This document shows positions 57,682 through 64,000 of a stretch of 64,000 nucleotides of DNA, piece by piece. Below the pieces are notes generated by a model. The model did not search any database and had not been told where the DNA came from. It saw only the letters and a program-made list of their open reading frames with translations. The translations under genes and the position numbers were made by a program. This stretch comes from Bacteroidales bacterium (GTDB taxonomy: Bacteria > Bacteroidota > Bacteroidia > Bacteroidales > UBA4417): the NCBI GenBank assembly GCA_016707705.1, contig JADJHD010000012.1:1-64000 (forward strand), given 5' to 3'. Each line of letters opens with the position of its first letter. Position 1 is the stretch's first letter.

Positions 57682-58734
57682 TTACCTCATCTGAGATAAT
57701 ATGGCAGAATCAAAAACATCCTTGTCCTGCGGATGAAAGCAAAAACGAATCGGAAGATAATAAACAGGTATGCCTGATAATATCGCAGCCGCTTTATCAT
57801 TTCTGAGCCGCATTGCATCCTTCTCAGTGGTAACAATTACTTTTTTGCGTGTAGGAAGGGCGTTGAACTTGTCCCGAATCTTAATAAGATCATCCTCAGT
57901 GAAATCCCGGTGATCTGCAAACTCCAGTTTGTTCAGATCACTGCAAAACCTCCGCAAATGCTCTTCAAGTGGAGATGGAAACGCAATGCCAGTCACCATT
58001 AGGATTGAAATGATCTTCTGTTGCTCTGATTCGGGAAGTGGAACACTTGGGAATAAAGGCTCCCAGGTATCATAAGCTATGTAGGAGAAACAAACCACCT
58101 GCCCAGTTGCCGGTTTCAAATCCTCAAGCAACTGCCTCCTGATTAATGGTGAAAATATTTTCGGGGTCTTGCTCACAACAATGATATCTGCCCTCTTGCT
58201 TCCTGAAGCAAACTCCCTTAAACGGCCAACCGGCAATATGTGATCCTTGGTATATATTCTATGATAGTCAGTTACCAAAATTGAAAGCCCGGCCTTCACA
58301 TATCGATGCTGAAAGGCATCATCCAGAATAACTACCTCTAATCCTGGCACCTCTGCCATCAGTTGCCTGATTCCATGCCTCCGGCTTTCATCAACTGAAA
58401 CTGTGACTTCCGGGAATTTACATGCATATTGCAATGGCTCATCCCCCGATTTATCGGGAGTATCTGCTGCAGTAACAATTTGAAATCCGCGGCTCTTCCT
58501 TTTATACCCTCGGCTTAATGTGGCAATCTTATATTGATCCTTAAGCAAACGGGTAATGTACTCAACGGTAGGAGTCTTTCCTGACCCGCCAACAACAAGA
58601 TTGCCAATGGAAATTATGGGAATTGGAAACGGAACCGACTTGATTAATTTCAAGTCAAATAGCTTATTGCGAATGAAAATAATAAATCCATAAACTAGCG
58701 CAAATGGATATAGAAGATATCGCAAGAGTTCCAT
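57682..58734 (-). CDS. lpxK: Tetraacyldisaccharide 4'-kinase
   Basis: This ~350-residue inner-membrane-associated kinase phosphorylates the lipid A disaccharide precursor at the 4' position. ATG 58734 (MELLRYLLYPFALVYGFIIF) is preferred to an ATG five codons upstream. An N-terminal hydrophobic helix is followed by IPIISIGNLVVGGSGKTPTVEY with the P-loop GGSGKT (49-54), SRGYKRKSRGF, GDEPLQYA, VVILDDAFQHR and VTTEKDAMRL, all LpxK signatures. It points to an outer membrane with lipopolysaccharide. The gene is divergent from the Nif3-like gene. Confidence 0.95.
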   Translation of the reverse strand: MELLRYLLYPFALVYGFIIFIRNKLFDLKLIKSVPFPIPIISIGNLVVGGSGKTPTVEYITRLLKDQYKIATLSRGYKRKSRGFQIVTAADTPDKSGDEPLQYACKFPEVTVSVDESRRHGIRQLMAEVPGLEVVILDDAFQHRYVKAGLSILVTDYHRIYTKDHILPVGRLREFASGSKRADIIVVSKTPKIFSPLIRRQLLEDLKPATGQVVCFSYIAYDTWEPLFPSVPLPESEQQKIISILMVTGIAFPSPLEEHLRRFCSDLNKLEFADHRDFTEDDLIKIRDKFNALPTRKKVIVTTEKDAMRLRNDKAAAILSGIPVYYLPIRFCFHPQDKDVFDSAILSQMR

Positions 58735-58778
58735 GATATAAAAATACAAATAAAAATTTAGGTAACGAACTTCCTGAT

Positions 58779-58786
58779 TATATTTG
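58779..58786 (+). promoter_or_regulatory. Candidate -7 box TATATTTG
   Basis: A perfect TAnnTTTG 110 bp before the Nif3-like start, in the divergent region between lpxK and that gene. A -33 TTTG is not obvious. Confidence 0.4.
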
Positions 58787-58895
58787 TGATGTTATTTACA
58801 GAAGCTTAATATTTACGCTTTCTCAATGCTGGTCTGAAATCTGTGAAACAATACAATGTAGTTTCAACCGATTGCAAATAATTTAGAACCCGATA

Positions 58896-59990
58896 ATGCA
58901 AATTTCTGATATCCTCAGCCATCTTGATCAGCTTCTTCCTTTCGCTACGCAGGAAGATTATGACAATTCCGGACTTATTGTTGGGGACCCCTCTGCTGAG
59001 GTGAATTCTGCACTGATTTGCCTGGATGTGACCGAAGAAATTATGGAGGAAGCTATCCGGTCAGGCTGCGATCTGCTGATTTCCCACCATCCAATGGTGT
59101 TCTCCGGACTTAAAAAACTGAATGGAAAGTCCATGACGGAAAGGTTGATTGCCAGCGCGTTGAAAAACAATGTTGCAGTCCTTGCCCTGCATACCAACCT
59201 CGATAACTATTCGGCCGGTGTAAATAGTATCCTTTGCGAAAAGCTTGGAATTCTGAATCCTTCAATACTCCGTCCTCTTGAAGGTAAACTTCGAAAACTT
59301 GTTACCTTTTGCCCTTTGGCAAAGGCAGAAGAATTGAGATCCGCACTTTTTGATTCCGGCGCCGGACATATTGGCAATTATGATGCCTGTAGCTACAACA
59401 TCGAAGGACAAGGTACATTCCGGGCATTGGAAGGAGCAAATCCCTTCGTCGGTAAAACAGGTGAACTGCATACCGAGAATGAAACCCGTATTGAGGTAAT
59501 TTACCCGGTTTATATCGAAGGGAAATTGCTGAATGCTCTCCTGTCCAGCCACCCCTACGAAGAAGTTGCATTCGATATCTACCCGCTGGCCAATAATCTT
59601 GAATCCTCAGGAGCCGGTATGATTGGATATTTACCGGAACCCACCGACCCTGAAGAATTCCTTCTTAAGGTGAAAAATATTCTTCAGATTCCATGTATCA
59701 GGCACACTTCACTACCCATTAAGAAAATCCGGAAAATTGCACTCTGCGGGGGCTCAGGAGCTTTTCTGATAAAGGATGCCATCGCTGCAAAAGCTGACCT
59801 TTATATCACCGGAGATATCAAGTATCACGACTTTTTTATACCAGAAAATAGGATGATTCTTGCCGATGTTGGACATCATGAATCTGAACAATTCACAAAA
59901 GAACTGATCTTTACTCTGTTAAAGAAAAAATTTCCTACCTTTGCACTCCAAATTTCCAAACTGGATTCAAATCCGGTTAAATATTTGTAA
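58896..59990 (+). CDS. Nif3-like dinuclear metal centre protein
   Basis: This 364-residue member of the NIF3/YqfO family has metal-ligand motifs LLISHHPMVFSG, ALHTNLDNYSAGVN and the C-terminal ILADVGHHESEQF. Between the two halves (about residues 130-235) it carries the PII-like insert found in long family members (KLVTFCPLAKAEELRSALFDSGAG ... LSSHPYEEVAFDIYPL). Members form ring-shaped hexamers; a GTP cyclohydrolase-like role is annotated in databases but is not established. It lies 26 bp before the zinc-ribbon gene, and the two often occur together in Bacteroidota, suggesting an operon. Confidence 0.93.
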   Translation: MQISDILSHLDQLLPFATQEDYDNSGLIVGDPSAEVNSALICLDVTEEIMEEAIRSGCDLLISHHPMVFSGLKKLNGKSMTERLIASALKNNVAVLALHTNLDNYSAGVNSILCEKLGILNPSILRPLEGKLRKLVTFCPLAKAEELRSALFDSGAGHIGNYDACSYNIEGQGTFRALEGANPFVGKTGELHTENETRIEVIYPVYIEGKLLNALLSSHPYEEVAFDIYPLANNLESSGAGMIGYLPEPTDPEEFLLKVKNILQIPCIRHTSLPIKKIRKIALCGGSGAFLIKDAIAAKADLYITGDIKYHDFFIPENRMILADVGHHESEQFTKELIFTLLKKKFPTFALQISKLDSNPVKYL

Positions 59991-60016
59991 ATCAATATAA
60001 ACCCCAAAATATTCCC

Positions 60017-60880
60017 ATGGCAAAAACCGCTGCTAAAACGACCGAAGCTCAAGCCGATGTTACTCCGATTGCTGCAACCAATGCCGAAGTTGAAACTACA
60101 ACTGCTGCCACCCACACACATCACGCTGATTCTGATAAACCGGAAATCTCCATCGAGAAAAAACTTTTGGCCCTCTACAGCCTTCAGCAAATAGATTCTC
60201 AGATCGACAGAATTCGTATCGTTCGCGGTGAATTGCCTCTCGAAGTGGAAGATCTGGAAGACGAAATCGCAGGTCTCGAAACACGCGTTGATAATCATAT
60301 TCAGGAAGTTGAATCCATTGAGAAGCAACTTCATGACAAGCAGATTTCAATCAAGGATTGCCAGGCCCTCATCAAGAGGTATGAAGAGCAGCAGAATAAT
60401 GTTAGAAATAACCGTGAGTACGATGCTCTTACTAAGGAAATTGAATTCCAGAGCCTCGAAATTCAGCTTGCTGAAAAACGTATCAGGGAATTTACTGCTC
60501 AGCTTACAGTTCGCAAGGAAGAAATTGAAGAAGCTCAGAATGTTCTTACTGAACGTAGAAATGACCTCGATGTTAAACGCAATGAACTTGCTGACATCGT
60601 TACAGAAACTGAACTCGAAGAAAAATCTCTCATTCATAAATCAGAAGAACAACAAAGCTTTATCGAAGAACGTCTGCTAATCGCCTACAAACGCATCCGC
60701 AAAAACGCCAGAAATGGTCTTGCAGTTGTTTCAGTTGAACGTGATGCTTGCGGTGGTTGCTTCTCAGCTATTCCTCCCCAGCGTCAGCTCGATATTAAGC
60801 TTCATAAGAAAATTATAGTTTGTGAATATTGTGGACGTATCCTCGTTGATAAGGAACTGGCCGACGCTTTCACAATTTAA
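60017..60880 (+). CDS. C4-type zinc-ribbon coiled-coil protein
   Basis: This 287-residue protein has a low-complexity Ala/Thr/His head (residues 1-40, including ATHTHH), a long coiled coil (about 45-215, many heptads such as EVEDLEDEIAGLETRV), and a C-terminal zinc ribbon CGGCFS...CEYCGRIL with four Cys. The family (zf-RING_7, CT398-like) is thought to act as nucleic-acid-associated scaffolds, but its function is not known. It follows the Nif3-like gene by 26 bp, and a strong terminator comes after it. Confidence 0.9.
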   Translation: MAKTAAKTTEAQADVTPIAATNAEVETTTAATHTHHADSDKPEISIEKKLLALYSLQQIDSQIDRIRIVRGELPLEVEDLEDEIAGLETRVDNHIQEVESIEKQLHDKQISIKDCQALIKRYEEQQNNVRNNREYDALTKEIEFQSLEIQLAEKRIREFTAQLTVRKEEIEEAQNVLTERRNDLDVKRNELADIVTETELEEKSLIHKSEEQQSFIEERLLIAYKRIRKNARNGLAVVSVERDACGGCFSAIPPQRQLDIKLHKKIIVCEYCGRILVDKELADAFTI

Positions 60881-60904
60881 TACAAGCAAGTTTTTAGGAT
60901 AGTG

Positions 60905-60940
60905 GAGAGGGGTTGATATTTTCAACACCTCTCTTTTTTT
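60905..60940 (+). terminator. Rho-independent terminator after the zinc-ribbon gene
   Basis: A 12-bp stem with one mismatch (gagaggggttga / tcaacacctctc, 60905-60933) is followed by a T7 run (60934-60940). It lies 11 bp before the start of the TPR gene, so the two-gene Nif3/zinc-ribbon unit ends here. Confidence 0.85.
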
Positions 60941-60950
60941 AAAACCCGGT

Positions 60951-62453
60951 ATGAAAATCCTGATAATTGCCGTCTTCCTGATTCTGAGCCCCGGACTGCT
61001 TAGGGCCTCTACGGGATTTGACAAAGTTTGCAGGGATGCCTATTCAGATATTCTTTCACTGAAATTTGAAGATGCTGCCACAAAAATAAAGAACGAAAAA
61101 AAACTATCCCCGGGGAATACAATCCCTTTCCTGCTCGAAAATTACATCGACTTTATCAAAGTAATGGTTGCTGAAGAAGATCAGGATATACAGGCACTTC
61201 ATGACTCCCGTGATGCCCGATTGCAACTTCTTGCTAAAGGGGATAACAAATCTCCCTGGTACCTTCAAAGTCAGGCTGAAATATACCTCCAATCTGGTAT
61301 TTGCAGGTTTAAGTTTGGAGAATATGTTTCCGGAGGAATGGATATCAACAGGGCATACCAGCTGCTGCTTGAGAACAATGCAAAATTTCCATCTTTCCCT
61401 CCAACCATGTCACGATTGGGTCTGCTCCATGCCCTTATTGGAACTGTCCCGGATAAATACCTCTGGATTGCCCGTGCCTTCAATTTTAAGGGAAGCATAA
61501 ATCAGGGAATTGCTGAAATCAGAACAGCCTATAAATTGACCTGCGACAAGGAACAGTACCGATTCCTAATGCCTGAAACGGCATTCCTCCTATCATACGC
61601 AATAGTGAACCTTTCCGGTGACAAAGAATCTGTCAGGCAAATTATTAAGGAATTCTCTGCCGCTCCATTGTCGGATTGGGTCGAATCCAGCCCCCTCATT
61701 TGCCTGTCAAAGGTCAATATGCTTGCAAAGACTGGAGCCAATGATCAGCTGATTTCCTGTATTCTTGCATGCAAACGCTCTGATGGCCAATTTCCTCTTG
61801 TCTATCTTGATTACCTCCTCGGACTTGCAAAACTGAACCGCCTTGATCAGGATGCCCACCTGCCACTTCTGAAATACCTGGCTTCATTTCATGGTAAAAA
61901 CTATATTCGCTCGGCATACCAAAGGTTGAGCTGGTACTATCTGATGCATGGTGATACCGATAAATACACTCTTTACCAACAGAGAATCCTTCTTCGTGGT
62001 AATGATATTGTTGACAGCGATAAACAGGCTAAAAGAGATGCTACCTCCGGTTCCTTGCCCAATGTTTTTCTTTTGAAAGCCCGGTTGCTCTTCGATGGGG
62101 GATATTATGAGAAGTCCATTGCTGAGCTTGGAAAGTTTAACTCTTCCCCTGAATCCTCAGATCCCAGGTTCAAACTTGAATACACCTACAGGATGGGAAG
62201 GGTATGCGATGACTGGGGCCGAATCCCGGAAGCTATAACATGGTACGAACGAACAGTAAATGAAGGGAAGGATAAGGATCTTTATTTTGCACCCAATGCA
62301 GCCCTGCACCTTGGATTGATTTATGAACGTGCCGGGAAGAAAACTCTGGCTGAAAAATACTACCGTTCCTGTCTTGATATGGACTTTACCGATTATAGTT
62401 TCAGCATTAGCCAGAAAGCTAAAGCAGGATTGAATCGACTTAAAGGAAAATAG
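60951..62453 (+). CDS. Exported TPR-repeat protein of unknown function
   Basis: This 500-residue protein has a signal peptide (MKILIIAVFLILSPGLLRA). The rest is helical with TPR-like pairs (ICRFKFGEYVSGGMDINRAYQLL, ARLLFDGGYYEKSIAELGKFN, RMGRVCDDWGRIPEAITWYERTVNEG, NAALHLGLIYERAGKKTLAEKYYRSCL). A periplasmic scaffold role is plausible, but no partner can be named. Its stop overlaps a bidirectional hairpin shared with the convergent gldB. Confidence 0.82.
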   Translation: MKILIIAVFLILSPGLLRASTGFDKVCRDAYSDILSLKFEDAATKIKNEKKLSPGNTIPFLLENYIDFIKVMVAEEDQDIQALHDSRDARLQLLAKGDNKSPWYLQSQAEIYLQSGICRFKFGEYVSGGMDINRAYQLLLENNAKFPSFPPTMSRLGLLHALIGTVPDKYLWIARAFNFKGSINQGIAEIRTAYKLTCDKEQYRFLMPETAFLLSYAIVNLSGDKESVRQIIKEFSAAPLSDWVESSPLICLSKVNMLAKTGANDQLISCILACKRSDGQFPLVYLDYLLGLAKLNRLDQDAHLPLLKYLASFHGKNYIRSAYQRLSWYYLMHGDTDKYTLYQQRILLRGNDIVDSDKQAKRDATSGSLPNVFLLKARLLFDGGYYEKSIAELGKFNSSPESSDPRFKLEYTYRMGRVCDDWGRIPEAITWYERTVNEGKDKDLYFAPNAALHLGLIYERAGKKTLAEKYYRSCLDMDFTDYSFSISQKAKAGLNRLKGK

Positions 62454-62474
62454 TTATCAGTCAGGTAACTATTT
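62448..62474. terminator. Bidirectional hairpin overlapping both stop codons
   Basis: Inverted repeat aaatagtta / taactattt around a 9-nt loop. The TPR gene stop (62451-62453) is in one arm and the gldB stop (62469-62471) in the other, so both transcripts end in the same stem. Confidence 0.75.
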
Positions 62475-63467
62475 ATGCGGCTTGTATTTGGAACCTTCCA
62501 GGATAGCCTGCGAATCCATGTTCTTCATCAAATCAGGAAGTTTCACTGATAAGTTATTCTGCATATAGGCATTAACTATCTGCCATCCTACCCATTCTCC
62601 CAAACGTCCGGGAGAAGTTTGGTCAAATCCTGACGTGAATGGTGCATCCGACATGAACTTACTGGTCACCTTCGGATCACTGCTGAAAAGTGCTTGATTC
62701 CCAACTATGAACGACCATATATTGGCTTCATTTGAAGAACACCATTCAAGTTTGCTGGCCTCATAACCAATCTTGAATTCGTCGGCAGTCTCCGGTATCA
62801 CCTGATCAATAAAATATAATGCTTTCCCGGCCCTAATCATTTGGTCTATCAGGCTTTGCTTGTTTTCATCAAATGGGATCAGGCTATCAGAAATTGCATG
62901 CAAACATACTGGTAGCAGATTGTCCTTGTTTAGTCGGGCCCTCAGGTAAACTGGGATTCCTGCCTTTTCATAAGCGGGCTCATCTTTCCCAAGAAAAAGA
63001 TCCAGACTTATAGCCATGACAGTATCAGAATAAATTACTGGCAATTCCAGATCAAGCCCTGATACATAGGTAAAAACTTCCGGATATTTTAAACCGGGAT
63101 ACCAGGTCCGGATTTTGGAAAACGACTTGTCAAGCTGTGCTTTCAATACGGCTGGGTCAGGATAGCTGCGCGACACAAGCGTATATAACTCCCTCACATT
63201 GGTATCAGTGATGAAATTGTAAATCCGCAGTATATTCATGGTATCCTGCCAGTCATTGCCCAGAAAATATTTGTATTCAGGGAAAAGACTTGCCATTCCT
63301 GTCTTGAGATCATGGATAGGTAAATCAAACAAGGCTTTTTCATAGCGATGTATCAGTATCTCTGACCTCTGAAACTTTACAGGAGCTGGTTTAACGTTAT
63401 CTTGCTGGAAGTTGCAGGCTGTAACTATCAGTCCAGCCAATACTAGCATACAAATGAATCGGTACAT
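62469..63467 (-). CDS. gldB: Gliding motility lipoprotein GldB
   Basis: This 332-residue lipoprotein (lipobox LIVTAC, Cys18) matches the GldB family: FQRSEILIHRYEKALFDLPI near the start, FITDTNVRELYTLVSRSYPD, IYSDTVMAISLDLFLGKDEPAYEKAGIPVYLRARLNKDNLLPVCL, and WSFIVGNQALFSSDPKVTSKFMSDAPFTSGFDQTSPGRLGEWVGWQIVNAYM. GldB is required for gliding in Flavobacterium but is also found in non-gliding Bacteroidota, where its role is less clear. The neighbour at 63607 is a PorT-like protein on the same strand, also a T9SS-linked gene. Confidence 0.95.
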   Translation of the reverse strand: MYRFICMLVLAGLIVTACNFQQDNVKPAPVKFQRSEILIHRYEKALFDLPIHDLKTGMASLFPEYKYFLGNDWQDTMNILRIYNFITDTNVRELYTLVSRSYPDPAVLKAQLDKSFSKIRTWYPGLKYPEVFTYVSGLDLELPVIYSDTVMAISLDLFLGKDEPAYEKAGIPVYLRARLNKDNLLPVCLHAISDSLIPFDENKQSLIDQMIRAGKALYFIDQVIPETADEFKIGYEASKLEWCSSNEANIWSFIVGNQALFSSDPKVTSKFMSDAPFTSGFDQTSPGRLGEWVGWQIVNAYMQNNLSVKLPDLMKNMDSQAILEGSKYKPHK

Positions 63468-63562
63468 ACGATGTGTTCAAGTGAGTTGGGTCCTTGGAGG
63501 AGTAGCTATCTGATGATGACAGATATCATTGCCGCCCCTTTTACCTTAAGGTAAATGCACCG

Positions 63563-63570
63563 CAAAATTA
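63563..63570 (-). promoter_or_regulatory. Candidate -7 box TAATTTTG for gldB
   Basis: Read on the minus strand it matches TAnnTTTG about 96 bp upstream of the gldB start, in the 139-bp gap after the PorT-like gene. Confidence 0.35.
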
Positions 63571-63606
63571 GGAAAGTATTTTGTAAAGGAATAGGAACTT
63601 CTTCAA

Positions 63607-64000
63607 TTATAGCAATTTGATACCTAAACTGACATTGAAGAGGTTGTTTTTGAGACTAAAATCTTTCTCGCCTGTATAAAGGTTGTCAACACCAATCTCA
63701 TATCTTACATCAATTGTTATCATGCTGACATCTATTCCTCCTCCCATCTGAACTGACCAATTCGTTTCCTTCAGATCTTCCTTTGATTGTATAGGAAAGG
63801 ATGTTAATAGTCCGGATGGTGATTTAATCACGGTCTCTGAAACAAATGACATGCATGGTCCTGCCATTAGCCTCACATTTGCAATACCCAGATTTATAGC
63901 TCTTATGCCAACAAGAACTGGTACGGTAATGGATTTGAGCTTGATTTCCTGAATACCTAAATCACCAATGCTGATTTTTCCACCTTTTATAACATAATTT
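63607..64000 (-). CDS. PorT-like outer-membrane beta-barrel protein, 5' end outside the window
   Basis: A frame entering from the right edge ends at 63607. The visible ~130 residues begin NYVIKGGKISIGDLGIQEIK and continue SITVPVLVGIRAINLGIANVRLMAGPCMSFVSETV, SVQMGGGIDVSMITIDVRYEIGVDNLY and finally LFNVSLGIKLL. This is the outer-membrane barrel pattern (OMP_b-brl_2) shared by PorT and its relatives. The internal GTG at 63876 is not the real start because the conserved barrel strands continue upstream of it to the window edge. PorT is needed for T9SS function; adjacency to gldB supports that identity without proving it. Confidence 0.72.
   Translation of the reverse strand, partial: NYVIKGGKISIGDLGIQEIKLKSITVPVLVGIRAINLGIANVRLMAGPCMSFVSETVIKSPSGLLTSFPIQSKEDLKETNWSVQMGGGIDVSMITIDVRYEIGVDNLYTGEKDFSLKNNLFNVSLGIKLL

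Overview
The window is chromosomal DNA from a member of the Bacteroidota, most likely an environmental Bacteroidales- or Marinilabiliales-like lineage. The evidence is convergent: several exported proteins carry type IX secretion (T9SS) C-terminal sorting domains of type A and type B, there are a PorP/SprF family protein, a GldB lipoprotein and a PorT-like outer-membrane barrel, and candidate promoters have the Bacteroidota -7 box TAnnTTTG. No rRNA, tRNA, CRISPR array, intact insertion sequence or prophage was recognised.

Layout. 1-2200: sparse and partly decayed, with two small hypothetical genes and a broken Fic-family gene. 2238-4720: exported isochorismatase-like hydrolase, small membrane protein, GEVED/T9SS protein. 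5153-12813 (minus): DNA polymerase I, a choice-of-anchor/T9SS protein, a GDPD-like lipoprotein and a frameshifted barrel protein. 12842-20317: small membrane proteins, a 256-bp unit repeated three times, a serine hydrolase lipoprotein, an Lgt-like membrane protein with an unusual beta-rich C-terminal domain, an AlkD/HEAT protein and a frameshifted T9SS protein. 20999-26866: polysaccharide deacetylase with methylglyoxal synthase, SSB, an exported protein of unknown function, and a PIN-PhoH ATPase. 27297-50688 (minus): a PorP/SprF-like protein and, upstream of it, one giant modular surface protein of about 22 kb (roughly 7,380 codons). It is split into two long reading frames by a cluster of small indels at 40636-41031. 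50992-64000: deoC, a thioredoxin-fold exported protein, small lipoproteins, an OmpH/Skp-like protein, recQ, lpxK, a Nif3-like protein, a C4 zinc-ribbon coiled coil, a TPR protein, gldB and the 3' part of a PorT-like gene that leaves the window.

The window is dominated by the giant protein. It has a signal peptide, Ig/PKD-like modules, about 36 copies of an ~84-residue 'YQL/NG...GTG...FG' unit, 11 'NAGAD..C' units, 21 PKD domains and a type B sorting domain. Its central part consists of 504-bp (168-aa) two-unit repeats that are nearly identical at the DNA level. The PorP/SprF-like gene directly downstream is the expected outer-membrane partner of a type B cargo. GldB and the PorT-like barrel at the right edge belong to the same gliding/T9SS machinery.

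Intergenic DNA is unusually repeat-rich. It holds arrays of 8-bp period (GATGTGRA-type and RTGTCCCC-type), 7-bp arrays, at least 13 copies of a GTCCGCC..GGCGGAY palindrome, a 25-bp repeat present twice, and an inverted pair of hairpin elements flanking phoH. Four reading frames are broken in the window (fic, barrel protein, small T9SS protein, giant adhesin). At least the last one looks more like an assembly or consensus error than biology.
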